From the NCBI GenBank assembly GCA_020055645.1, contig CM034546.1, positions 93,434,001 to 93,498,000 of the forward strand: DNA of 64,000 nucleotides. Direction: 5' to 3'. Positions 42,701 through 56,098 of the stretch are shown one piece after another. A model generated the notes under the pieces. That model saw only the letters and a list, made by a program, of their open reading frames with translations, did not search any database and was not told the DNA's origin. This DNA is from Tomocerus qinae (Eukaryota; Arthropoda; Collembola; Entomobryomorpha; Tomoceridae). The translations under genes were made by a program, and so were the position numbers. Each line of letters begins with the position of its first letter. The stretch's first letter is position 1.

Positions 42701-45000
42701 TAATCCTGATGATTTTGGCAAAGAGAAATAACTCTGGAGGATAAAGGACATAAAAACAATCTCGGTGCAATAGCAAGGTAAATATATCACAAACGTGATT
42801 GCATGTAAGTGGTGTGAAGGAAAACACCAGTGGGACATATGATAGCCGGCACAATGTGCAATGTCATACAACACACACATTAGTTTTCACGAGTGTATAA
42901 TTTTCGTAATGAAACATCCACTGTTTACCAAGTCACACTGATACCGAGGGTCCAGTCAGACTTTATACAACAATCTTAGACATTGTGCATTACTTTATTT
43001 CCCAAGAGCATGTTCCAAAATGTGTTTGATACAATGTCATCTTATGCAAGAGTGCTTTATATTCTATGCTGATGTATTTGTACGTATAGCTGTATATAAA
43101 TTATAATATCGCATCTCTTGGTGCTACTTACTATTACGTTCTGTACTAGAGTCAATTGAGATACTTATAACTGCAACCCCACATTACTTGATACAATAAT
43201 GATCTTTCCGAGCAAAAAATCTTTTGATTCAGCCAAGTCAGCATTAAATGCATCTAGGAACGTAGGTCCGTAGATTGTTGAAGGGTTAGAAAGATACTTT
43301 TCATTTCATATGAAAAGGTGGAGGAGCACTTGAAAGCAAAGAAAGAAACAGATGCTGGACGAGAGACGACAATGTATGCATAGTCAAGGTAAGTCAACTC
43401 GACTCCTCATCTCTTCTCAACTTCAAAATCAACACTCACTCATGATAAGCAAGAGTATCTATTCTTTTGCAGACCAGTAATAATAAGTATGTACAGTACG
43501 TCACGTTACATCCAATAACAAGTGACTTTATATATTTATGTTTCTGTCTGCTGTACACACACGTACTAATAAATACATGTATTTAGCCAGCCTCCATGTT
43601 GAACTTATTCTATAGCGTAGCCGCACACACAGCCTCTAACCGTCTGTTATGCAAGTAACTAAAATTGTATACTACATTTTAAACCACTCTTGCATCAAGC
43701 TTCTGAGTTTTTTCAAAGAAATAGCCGGAGGAGCAGAAATAAGACTGCAAAGGAAAAGGAAACCTTCAGCTAACATACGCATTAGTTTTGAAGGATGGAT
43801 GGATAGATTCATACATAAAATAATGTAACATATCTAAATAGTAGCGTAACATTAGTATAATATAGGACATGGTAGAGTGTAGCAATGCCAAGATGTAACG
43901 TAGCATAGCAAAACATAATAAATAATAACGCTAACAACATGACGCAGAGAGAGATGAGTACCGAGGGAGCATGGCATGATGATGATGATGGTGATGATGA
44001 TGACTACGATGAGACCGTGAATAATTCATCTTTCGACGCTAAAATACTCTGTACTGTTCTATATGGTGTAGTTCATACTTCTCTACGTACCAACAGCCCC
44101 AAATGAGAAATGAAGGTTCAGTTTCCTTCAGTAAAACATCAAATAACGCAGCAAGAATGGATTGGTTATACTTGTGTACATACTATTAATATAATATTTT
44201 ACTTCTGATGTGAAATATATTTGTTCCTTTACATTTACTTCACTCATTCTCATACTGCTACTAGTGCACAAACTGTATCTGTATATTTACCATAAATATA
44301 TAGTGTAAAATTCAACTACTACTTGAAAATAATAATACATAGATAAGTGGCTAGAGTACCAACTATAGATATAGATATTTACTTACTGTATATAATGATT
44401 TAGCCTATAGTTTATCGGTAATGAATTCACATGTATTTGTACCCTTCTGTGTGGTTTTGGTGGTTTGGTCTATTGCTTTGGTCTAGTTCGCTGCTTTGTT
44501 AAAATTTCATTGTTATCTTCAGCTTAAGTTAGCTTAATAGTATAGAAAAATGATCTTGTTATTTATGCATGTAGTTAATATGTGACTATACTTGCAAATT
44601 CGCCACTAAAGGTGTATTTCACATGTAAGGAGGAACATAATATATAATCATAATATTTCCTCCACTTTTATTAGTGTGGACCAAAAGTAGTTATGCTATG
44701 ATAAATCGTACAAGAAGAGATACGCTCTGATGTGATGTTTTCAGAAGATGTAGTAATGTCAGTGCTCCTTCCTTATAGTGTCTTAGATTTACTAATGCTG
44801 ATGCTGGTGATAACCGTAAGAAAAGGAGTTTTGTGTTGTGTTGTACTGTAATAATAGTGCTGCATATTAGTATGTACCTACTATATATAGCTACTACTAC
44901 GTTATTTAATAGTAGAGCAGCTCATTGTAGCGTGGCACATCGTTAAGATATTAAATATTATTTCTGTATGAAGAATTATAGTTGATCTTAGTTTTTTGGT
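36750..45000. other. Gene-free host DNA
   Basis: No recognisable gene. An imperfect GAT microsatellite lies at 43976-44003. Open frames reach 132 codons (37823-38221, plus), where a purine-rich strand suppresses stop codons, and none has a recognisable domain. I find no inverted-repeat element in this stretch. Confidence 0.55.
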
Positions 45001-48000
45001 TAGGTAGTCTGCTTCAGTCTGCTATTTAGGTATCTGCAGTTTATCAAATGACGTGATGCGGATGAAAGAAGATCCGTGGCTTAGGTTAATAATAGAAAGG
45101 CGATGAAGGAGCTATTAAATAGTGTGATATATGAAGTCCTAATGGGAAAACCCGTTGGTATAATCACCGTGGAAAATTCTAAGAATTTTTTCCTCTTTGA
45201 ACTCCCAACCTCAAGCAAAATTACGATCAGATCAGGATAATCTTGTACAAAGTAAGCCAATATTTCATTTCGTTAACATACCCTTTATTTTTATGCTTCC
45301 AGAGCTCCTCATCCTACAAGGAAGCACTTTGGGAATTACTAATTTAATTTAGGCCCAGTACCAAGCATATAAAATGTAGAAACAATTATTTCCCTTCGTC
45401 TAGTTAGAGTAAATGTCATTAATGCATTTTCTGTAGCATAGAATGTGACCCCCGATGAGAGCGGTTGGGAATCAAAAGTCAAATCGATAAAATTAAACAA
45501 GACCGGTAGCTCTTATGTTTCATTATGATGCTGTTGCTCCTAATTCATTTCATCACGTTATGTTACCTTGTCAGTTCGTCTTCTAAGAATTGACAGGTAG
45601 AAATTATAGTAATCTGTAATTAATGAACTTTGTCATGTGTACAGTCATGTTACTTATACTATTGCGTTTGTCTATTATATTATACATAAAGACATAACCA
45701 TCTTATCGTTATTTGATGATTGTAGCAATAGAATAAGACGGCTTATGCATAGCAACTTTTATTGCAGTCGAATTAAATGTTCGCTACAGTGGCTACTGTA
45801 TATTTTCATAAGCGGGTCCGTGTTTTGTTTTGTTAACATCTCATCTTGTTGTTTTTATGAAAATAATTTACAAGTCTTAAAAAATCTCGACTTTATCTCG
45901 CTCGGATGAACTGAACACGACGATGTTTCATGAGTATCACATCTCTAGTGGGTCCACATGTTGATGTTATTAAGGCATTTAGCGCACGGGGTGAAAAACA
46001 GCTCGTAGGGTGTAAATTTTTATCTCATCTGCTACGTTACACTGGTCTGTTGTTCACACGATGTGTTTAGCTACCTGTTCTTATTTCTGTAAGGAGTAAA
46101 AAATCCCATCGTCCACATGTGTCTGCTGGCAGCTACACTCAACTGGAAAATAAAATATGAGAGACTGACGCGACCAACCGATGAGATGAGCGACCTACCA
46201 CCAGTTTAGAAACAGCGGGTCATACACTACTTTATAAAACAAAAAATATTCCTATGCCTTCATATAATCATGTTTTATTTGTACTTCCTTCAGCCATATT
46301 CATTTTCATGATTTATCCTTCATACATCCACACACTACTATTCAAATAATATTAATCATTCCTTACCGGGTTTCTATATAAAAGATAGAAATTCTGTTCT
46401 CAAAGACTAACACTTAACTTGAAATGAAGTAAAACCTGTATCTATGTATCTTTGTAGCAATTATAAAGTTTTTATGGATTTCGGTATTATTTACTTAAGA
46501 TGAAAACTAACATGCATGTACACAACTTCAAACCAATTTTAATTTTGGAAACAGATGACGGAAGAAAATCAAAAAAGCTCTATCATGATTTTCCAATCCG
46601 TTCTACAATGTGATTTTTTCTTTCTCACTTGCTAAGTCAGTAAGATAGTTAACTAAAGCTTTCTGCTGAGTCGTAATTGCTGAAGCTGCCAATCAGACAC
46701 TTGACAGCGGCGAGCTTCTCTACACAGTAGGGGGCATTCCTTAGTTATTTCTCATCCATTCCTTGCAGTAAGTACATTGGTAAGTAAAGTACCTAAGTAC
46801 TAAGATAGAAACCAAACTTACGCTATGTCATTTAATTTTAGTTACTTAACTACAAGTAGCAAGGTAACACTGTCTATACAACCTTGTCGTGCTATTCCAA
46901 ATTCTATAAGAGGATTAAAATGTTTGTTTTCAACATAAAGTGCCTCGTACGAAAACGATGTAAGGAACATAAATGTAAATACAAACACTAAGTTACAATA
47001 ATTTTATCATTCCGTCGTAACTTTGATGATCACAGCAATGTTATTTACATTAAATTGTAATTAAAGAAGGTGAAGTAATTTCCAATGATTTATATTAACA
47101 TTAAACACTTGATTTCTAATATGTAACATACGGGTTACAAAACGGGTTTTTCAGTATTGCTACAGTTGTAAGTACTATTCCTTGTCCATCTCAGCTTAGT
47201 GTACGATCTTTTACTTCACTCGAATCTTGATTTTCGTACAATTACATTTTCTTAAAACATTACAAAAATGTTCTTATTTATTGGCTAGCAGACACAAAGC
47301 ATAGAATGAGTCGACAGAATGCACTAAACTAGAACGAATCTTCCCTACCCCCAGTTCCCTTACTTGAATCTACATTCGACACCGCTTTAGTATCGTTAGT
47401 GGTTAATATAATATTATCATTGCGCCTAGTATATAGTATAGGTTTATTTCAGCTACTTGAATGTCAAAATTATATTATTATTCAATCGTTTTATGTTAGC
47501 TTATTATACACAAACTCAGTTCGAGTGTTCTATGAGATTGAAATATATTTGTAGTATTTTACAGTCTAAAAGTCTCAAACTTACTAAAAATTATGTACAT
47601 AGGATAATACCACGAATTTAATCAATTACAGTTATATATTTCTATCTTAGCTAAAATAGCCATTAATTACCGCTTACTTTTCATTAACACAACCACTGCC
47701 ATTGGACATGCAAAAAGAAATGGGATTTCAAAATACTTGACTAACGATAATCAATAGACAGTAGTAGGGAGTGAGAATCCATCCATCTAAAATTGATTTA
47801 ATTAATCAATTTGCGGAACTATCGGGCATAGAATAAAGTACAATGCATTTAACTTCAAAGTCTTCTGCAGTTAGCGAGCCTTGCCTTTATGAGTTGGGGT
47901 ATTAAATGCAAAAAATTGAATTAGCTATGAATGTTGACATGCTGTCAACAATAACGGCTTACATATTTGTACTTAGTATAGTATTTAGGTTGCTTGTTAG

Positions 48001-51000
48001 CTATTTAGTATTTGGTCATGAATGAGTAACGGAGCAATCTTGTCTAACAGAATGCACAGGTACATGCGACATATCCCTCTTCACTGTTGAATAGTTAACT
48101 TCAAAGAGCGGAAGGCTTACAAATGCAAAATGTGTCAACAAAGCCGCACCTTTGGTCAAGTTTCCTTAATTCAATTGAACAAGAGTCAGGTCAGGTGTGT
48201 TGTGTACATAGTAAGTTCACTACAATGTTCACTGTACAGAAACACTAACAATAATAGTAGTACATACTGGGACTGTACACTTGGAGCCAATGCTTACTGG
48301 TGTACTTCTTTTGGATCCACTTGTCCTGTCAAGCAAACGCTAATCAGAGATGTGGACAAGTTAAACAGAATTCAGTTAGTAAGTCTGTATAGGTAACCCT
48401 ATAACTGTTCTTGCAGTGCTGCGAGATTGCTATATGTATTTGTGTAGTTGTAGGTTTAGACATAAGTCTTGTAAGTAAGTGTGTATGGCTATTATTACCG
48501 TCATCATTCAATCTATTCCAGGGCTCAGTGGGACTCTCTAGGTGTCGGACACAGGAATAATCATAATGATGATTGAAAGGGTGCCATGCTTGTCCTCTTC
48601 CTATATATGATATTCGTATGCATGTACTAGTTTAGTTAGGATTCGTTTGACATGCCATTCTTTTCTTTTCACCACACCGTGCCGCACCACAATTGCAATA
48701 CACAACAGAACACAACAGGAGAGAAGAGAGAACCCGATTTCTAAAGGGCTTCCTATTCAACTCTCAATATTTCATCCCACTCTTTGTCAATTCATTCATT
48801 TTCAGTTCAATTCAGTTTCCTCACAGTTCCAGCGAGAAATGAGAAAACACTGCAACGCTGACTTGACTCTCGCATCTACTACAAATATTTTATCATGTGC
48901 TATGCTGTACTAGCACATGTGTTTCTGTAGCATACTCCATAATATGTTATTCATTCAGAATTTCTCCAACATCAGAACAGTTAGTCAGCATCATATAGTA
49001 ACGTTGCACCAAATCCTCAACCCAAGTAAATACTAAATAGTTTCAATTGACGGACCATATGCAGTTAGTACATATGATTGACAATGTCACTGTTGTCTTC
49101 CAATATAACGTGAAATACAATTCATTTGAGAGAAAGTCCACTTGTAATGATTTGGTAGCTTCATAAACATTATAATTAGCAATGGCACGGGGTTTTTCTT
49201 TTTTTACAAACCTCTCAAGATACTTAATGTGTGCAACAGAGCTAATAGCTAATAATTGTTGCAATCACCCCTAAACGCCTCTGCTGCAAATTCTATACTT
49301 ACAATAAATATTTGAATTATAAAATTGATAGGTGAGCAATGGTGATACACGATCGGTGATAGTATTGATCGCTATATATATTAATTAGTTACCTTTAACA
49401 GTATCAAATCAAGCAGAAAGCGTTCATGGAATCAATGCTGAATGCACATCAAGGCTCATGTGAGGACAAGTGCTTCCTAGCATGAGTATTGCGCTTAGGA
49501 ATAAACATAACAATTGTCTGATGGTAATGGCTTAGTCGTAATTTGTAATTGCATATGGATTTATCACACGTTTCCAGTAAGTATGTTTTCATATTTATTC
49601 TACAGATTTGGGATGGAAATGTTGTCAGTGAAAGTTAATTTACATGGATTCTGTGCTGATTGATCGGATTTTAATCTGAAGGCAAATCACAGTTCACATA
49701 GAAATCTATGATGTAAAAATACAAAAGGAACCGTGCATAAAATTACTCCGTAGCAATGTAGCAAGAATAGTACAATGAAGTTAGATATCTAGTTTTCGCC
49801 AACCCGCAGCGGTATCCGTTACATAAGTAATGTGGAAGTTTGGTAATGATGAGTAGGAGAGGCTGACGTTACTGACGATGACATGACAATGACATGACAA
49901 GAGAAAAGAGTGAAAGAGAAATGAGAGAATCAAGTTCGCATTTGATGACGACAACTCTCGCTGACTATAATCTGTATTATTAGCTCTCTAAATGAAAATG
50001 GATGGCCTATCATGGCAAAATAAATGTACTGCCTACGTCAAATGTAACAAAATACACACCATAAGTAAACACAAAGGTTCGAACAAGTAGCTTAGTCTGC
50101 TATACTCGTCTAATTATGACCCTGATTTAGATGCAGATACGAGATTTGATGATTCGATATGAAAATAGGTACTAATTGCACTCTTCTCCCGTTTTCTGCT
50201 CAGTCGTAGGTATCATTATCCTCTTGCCTACTTGACTCACCACAATTCAATTGATTTCAACGAGTTTTGGGTTTACGGTTTGACTTATATAAAGCCCTTG
50301 GCTGTCATTCATAGTCAACCATGTTACTGATATTGTATTTACAGTCCGAATGGCTTGCGGGAGCAGAAACCGAATCCGATTTTAAGCAATGCTTCCTCCT
50401 GTATACTAGGAATAGCAATCATTCTAAACAGACCAGCGCACGTTTTCTGAACATGCATTAATTTCTAACATTATCCCAATAATGTTGGTTTGGCTGCCAA
50501 ATATTTTTATATATCTGATCACGGTTAGAATTTTGTGTGAATATGAAAAGGTCTGAAATTGAACGGAGGACAGAGTAGTATAATGTAACTCGAGGAAAGT
50601 TAAGTAAGGACAAGGAGACACGCGTAGGGAACATTAGAGAGAAAGATGCACCCGTCTATTGAGATTTAGGGAGAAAGGTCTTTGTTCTCTTCCTGTCGTT
50701 TGGTCCTAATGCTAATACCTAGTTGACTTGGATTGCCTTTACTGCTTTACGACTTGTTACTAATTAGTCCACTCCACTTTTCCACGCCATCAATAACTCA
50801 GCATCAACAGATCAAAACAAGAGTCACAGGAGTCCTCTTCACTGTTCACTCTGCTGACTTGCTAAGAGATCCTGCCTCCAGAAATTTACTAAAGTATGTA
50901 TTCAGGTCTCCCAGTACAGTAAGTTAGTATAGTATGGCATCCGTACGCATTCTCAGAGATGATATTACATACATGCTCCTGTTTGGAGACAACAACATAG

Positions 51001-54000
51001 CCCAGATTGAATGGTGCCATTTAAAAACGTTGTATATAATTTATTGTGCGTAGTCTTTGGTGCAGAGCATAAATAGTTGGCGAGTTGGGCATAGACAGAG
51101 TTGGAAACAAAGGTAAAGGTAAAATCAACGACAGACAATGGGACCCATTCATTGGCTCGGTTGATGTTGTGGGTGCAGAATTACACCATTATTTCCATTT
51201 GCATTCAATTCATTCATGTCTTTCTTGAATAAACCAAAAGGGAAGCCAGACAGACAGGAGGAAACAAAAAAGGGAAAAGAGCCTAACCAGACAACTGTAA
51301 TGTAACACAAGATTAGGTCAAAATATTTCCTTCAATAGAATAAAAGAAATAAAACACCTCCACGCATTAGAAACGATGAAAACGATCAAATATATTTTTG
51401 GGAAAAAGATGTTACGTTGATGTCTTTGCTACTTTCTTAGCAGGCGGCCTGTTTCTCCTTCCTTACGCATCGCTACATTACATAACAAAACCAACATTAC
51501 ACAAACTATATAGGCATCGAATTAAATTACAACCGATGCAGCCGCAAAGAGCAGAGGAGATGAAATTTGATCTAAGGATCATTTTTGTAACCAGTTCTTG
51601 TAATCACACAGTTGAGAATAAAGTTGGTTAGATTAGGGGCTTGTTTAATTCAAGAAAGGCAATAGCACCACTGGCCAAGCGATTCATGAGAACACAAGAA
51701 AAGGTGCTGTACTTTTTTGGAAGAAATGATGTGAAATGAAATTCGGGAGGAAGATCGGATCGCATCAATTGAAAAATAATGTTTGTGGAGGACGGGGAAG
51801 AAGACGCAGGAATAAGATATACGATGACCAGAAGGATGGTGAAGTGATAAGGCCCTATCACTACTTGTATCAGTTCAGCTCAAACGAGTTTTCTCAGCAC
51901 GGGATTTCACATCATCATCCTCCTCATCATCAGCTTAAAGATCTTGAGTACACAGACAGACCAAAAGAGACCGGAGATACACAGATATCTCCTTAATGGC
52001 TTACCCTTCGTTTTCCTTTCCTTCAGCCGAACCATCCCTATCCTTTCCTATTATGCAATATCATTTTAACATTACTCCTTACTCATATATTATCTATACA
52101 GACATTTATAGATATAATATTTCGAATTTTCTTGTCTTAGCATTTCCATATAAATCCAAGTTTACCTAGCTGAATTCAACAAGACATCCTAATAGACATT
52201 TGATAAATGAAACAGGAAAGGTATATTATGGGCTGCTGTAGATTCTCACTGCTAGGTACACATGCATTGTGATTGTGTGTGTTTGTTATGGAACCTCCTT
52301 GTCATGTACTGTAGCTTAAAAATACTATCGTGCATTAAGCAATATATTACGTAGCTCTATACTTATATCTATAATGAATGGTATGTCTAATGGTAACCAA
52401 CTATTTAGCCAGCGAAGGAAGAAGGCCTTCACCTTCTTTCTCTCTACATGGGCTCTGAGACTATCTTCATTTTTAATCTTTATGGACATCTCCAATGCGT
52501 CTTTATAGACATGTCCTACCACCGCACTATACTAGATACTTGTTATTTATCCGAGGATGTTTTACTTGGGAATCTCACCTTCTATTATATTTACATTACA
52601 TTACCTATCCCCCTTGCTGTACAATTCAAAGATTTCATATCTGACAGTGTTATGTAGATCTTTACCTTGAGAAATGAAAATAAACTGACAATGAGTGAGA
52701 AAACCGACAGATAAAACAGCGGGATGACACATTACATTAATACTATTAGACCATTACTCGGCAATAATTTTCAACTATTCTTTTCGGCTCAGCCTCTCAG
52801 ACTTTGCTCCTAGTACATCCAATAATTTTAGAATTTATTCTAATCAAATCTTAATAACATTATCAATATAATTTTACTACAGAAGCATCCTACATACACT
52901 TGATCACATATATTGGCCTGTTTGGGTAACCGCCTGTTTGTATTTTTGAAATATGTAATTTAAAAATATATTATATACAATTAATAGATTGTTGATTAAT
53001 GTTCCGGGATAGTTGTTTTGGCTTGCTTATAGTTGAGCTATTTTTCATTAATGAGATCCTCATTGTACTAATTAACTGTGTCCTATTAACCATGAGCAAG
53101 GATTTGGGAAGGAAATAGACAAAACAGAGGGAATCACACACATTGACATGTAACCCTCAAATTGGAAATAAAGTCATCAGTTGAAATCAAAGCAAGCAAC
53201 CACGACCAAATGGTTAACAAAACAATCAATCACATCCGCAAGAAACATCTTCACTATCTCTCAAATTCATTTTCATCGTCAACTGCATAACAAATCGTAG
53301 CCAACTGTAGTTAAGAAACGCTTGATTGACTACATGTTAAACTTCTAGTATACACTTTAAGTAGAACACGTACTTTATCAACTCATGGGGATAGTAAAAT
53401 AAAAATACATGCTACACGGTATTTACGTATTGCTTGTGTTGGTGTGTAACAATATTTTGTTCGATATAGTATGAACATTATTGTACAGTATTAGTCTTGA
53501 AATGTCTATCCAATGTTGATACAGTTCATGGTTGGACGGTGCTGATACTCTGATCTGATTTAATTTAGCTAGCATGATGCAAAAGAAGATGAGAGTAAAT
53601 CTTAATATGGAATACGTGCGTTCAAAAACACTGTGAGCCGCAAACAATTCCTGATAAGCAAAACCAAGTGGAACGGAATGGAACGTCGTCATCAACCAAG
53701 TCTTATACATTGAATCTCATCCTTGATTTAATATATGCGTAATGTTCAATGTATTATAATAGAGGACAGAATTTAGAAAAGCCACGTTTACGTAACCAGT
53801 GCAAAGTGCAATTCTTTTACTATGCAACAGCAGGATTAGATAATCTTCCCAATAGGTATGTATATTCTATACACTACAACGCACATAATAGACATTGAAA
53901 TTCTGTTGTTCATTTAACCAGATTAGTTTTCTACTTTCCGTCGTTTCACCTCACCTTGCCTCGTGCTCCTTTATTACAACAACGTATTTTTATACTTTTG

Positions 54001-55200
54001 TATACAATCAATAGAATACATGTTAATACTGGAAATAAAAGTAATCTAAAGAATTGCTTCTGCAGTACAATATAAACACAAAAGAATTGACTTGACTAAC
54101 CGATATAACTTGAACTGATAACAAAACAATATTGCCATTACGAAGATTGGCTTCATTCATTCAACTCATTAGTTCGGATTGACAAGCTTCGCATGTAATG
54201 TAATTAATTTGCGTGTAGCAATTTCATTTAACGCTACCACTCAACTAATTCGAGGCATAGCTGACGAGTTAATCAATTCTGTTTCTTTCTCCTTTTGTTT
54301 CGCACTTGCTTATATAGATCTATTTGTAAAATGTTGAACCAAATGAATTTTGTATGAATCTATTGCTGGTTCTAAATGTGTATACTATAAATATTGCATT
54401 CGCATTTTCTTTTGTCTTTACCTTTAATAGCTTTTAAAATACTCAAACCTATTCTGCTCTCTTTTTAAACAAATGATTAGAAGCATGAATTACTATCTAG
54501 AATTTAATACACATTATAATTTCTGTATTTTTATTGTTACTCAGTCTTAAAACGTATTAACAAAAACAACTGCGGTAAATAATGTAGAATAAAGTAGCTC
54601 ATATTTATGCCGAATAAAATTTTTTACCATTTGATTATTAAATATATAAAATTTAATACAGATAAGGTATCTTTGGACCAATTTATTTATTTTGTTGATA
54701 CCATTTCTGGGATAGCAAGCAATCCAAATTAGGGTAAGTAGAATAATTTCTTTTTTCAGTGACCAACTTGGCAGTCTTAATATTATGGAGGACTATAAGG
54801 AGAAATAAGATAGCACAACGAACTACATATCGTTATTAACATTTCAATGCACTAATGCAGTACGTAGGCGTATGTCATTATTACTATAGGAAGAGACCAC
54901 ACAAATGCAGCTGTGAAAATACCACCAACACTAGTAAGCTAACGCCAGCACATCAAAATCAACCCCGTCTGTCAATGTGATAGAGTGACATGACGGAGGC
55001 ACAAGGTATAGATAGACAAGTGACAAATCAGCTAAACTTAGGCCAACCGAAAGAGCAGAACAACAGCAGTGCAGTGCAATGACAGCGAGAGAGAGGGAAT
55101 GATATTTTCATCGATTTATTTCCTTTTCATTTTCATTAAAGACCTTTGTTGCTTTCGTTATTGCATTGCAGTTTGTGCATTCTCAGTAGTATATATCATG
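45001..55200. other. Gene-free host DNA up to the Polinton
   Basis: No recognisable gene. The longest open frames are below 100 codons. Short repeats of ACTGACG/GACATGA words occur at about 49865-49900. The DNA stays AT-rich until about 55200, where the composition becomes markedly GC-richer. I take that as the approximate left limit of the Maverick/Polinton element. Confidence 0.55.
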
Positions 55201-55204
55201 GTAG

Positions 55205-55510
55205 CTTTTGGAGGCCCTGACCCCGAGGTCACGGTGGTCCACCCTGGTCCATCCTTGTCATCAAGTGACAACAGTTTGTCCACTTATGGTCAGGTGACGA
55301 GAAGCCACCAGGGGCAAGATGGTCGCTGAAAAATGCTTTTTAAAAATGAGAACAATGTCAAGTGACGATGGTGGTCCCAGTGACGACAGCAATAGGACCT
55401 TTCACTTTCTTTCGCTTTCTCTCGCTCACGCGTTACTAATGCTTCCTCATCTTTCGCTCACGCAATAATAATACCTTCCTGCTTCCCGGTCCCTCGCTCA
55501 CGCATTACTG
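55205..55510. repeat. Probable Polinton terminal region with subterminal repeats
   Basis: This GC-richer stretch differs from the AT-rich DNA on both sides. It contains the inverted words TTGTCA-TCAAG-TGACAA (about 55255-55271), a GGTGGTCCACC palindrome (about 55228), and related AAGTGAC/GGTGGTCC words repeated around 55360-55375. Three direct copies of TCGCTCACGC stand at 55422-55431, 55454-55463 and 55494-55503, spaced 32 and 40 bp apart. Polintons carry long terminal inverted repeats, often with short internal repeats, so I infer that this is the left one. The exact end and the 6-bp target duplication typical of the class cannot be fixed without the other end. Confidence 0.5.
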
Positions 55511-55600
55511 TCATATCCTATTGCATTGATGAAAGTGTAGTATGTTTAAATAATAAATGACAAGTACACAATATGTTTAGCCAATTAATGTGTTCTCAAA

Positions 55601-55606
55601 TTTATT
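55601..55606 (-). terminator. Poly(A) signal for the capsid/protease transcript
   Basis: AATAAA on the minus strand lies about 8 nt past the protease stop codon. It is the natural 3' end signal for the leftward capsid block and leaves almost no 3' untranslated region before it. Confidence 0.5.
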
Positions 55607-55613
55607 ATTCCAA

Positions 55614-56096
55614 TTATTTTAGGTAAATACATTTATATCTGTTGACAAGATTTTTTGCATAAACTTCAACATTAAGAAGATTAGAATTAAAAGTATTTAT
55701 TATTACATCAAAGCAATTAATACCATACCTTCTATAAAACAGAAATAAGAAACACAGTTGTCCACATATATTAGAGGAATCTTGCTGAGTGACATAATTA
55801 ATCTTTTTCTTTAAAATTCCCGGAGGCGCTTGCAGCGAATAAAATTCCAACGATTTTGCAAAGGAGTCGTAGTATTCATATACATTTGCTTCGGGTATAT
55901 AAAATGCAACCCAATGTTTTCCAGGCTTGTCGCGCCCATCAGTATTTACAATAATAGATATGGGGTATTGGTTTGCTGAAAAGTCGACAATGTTCATTTC
56001 GTTTGCAGCAATAACGTAAAATGATTTCACCTTGATTGGTGCATTAAGCTTTCTGTACAAAACGGTAAGTAAAGATAAAAGGGTGTGTCCGTCCAT
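55614..56096 (-). CDS. Adenain-like cysteine protease (Polinton PRO)
   Basis: This 160-aa protein matches the adenovirus-type maturation protease family (C5, SUMO-protease-like clan). The visible catalytic set is His61 in GKHWVAFY, Asp77 in YEYYDSF, Gln104 in VTQQDSS and Cys111 in NICGQLC. The spacing from Gln104 to Cys111 is seven residues, as between the corresponding residues of adenain. The family cleaves capsid and core precursors during particle assembly. By position it is the last gene of the leftward morphogenesis block. Its ATG stands 2 nt after the capsid stop codon, and a poly(A) signal follows it closely. The protein is shorter than adenovirus protease (about 200 aa), which is usual for transposon versions. 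The frame is intact, and the first ATG of the frame is used. Confidence 0.9.
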   Translation of the reverse strand: MDGHTLLSLLTVLYRKLNAPIKVKSFYVIAANEMNIVDFSANQYPISIIVNTDGRDKPGKHWVAFYIPEANVYEYYDSFAKSLEFYSLQAPPGILKKKINYVTQQDSSNICGQLCFLFLFYRRYGINCFDVIINTFNSNLLNVEVYAKNLVNRYKCIYLK

Positions 56097-56098
56097 TA

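Noticed and set aside
55069-55329. 86-codon plus-strand frame across the left edge of the Polinton
   Set aside because: It starts in host-like AT-rich DNA, runs into the palindromic GC-rich terminal region and has no recognisable domain; the second half is just translated repeat sequence.
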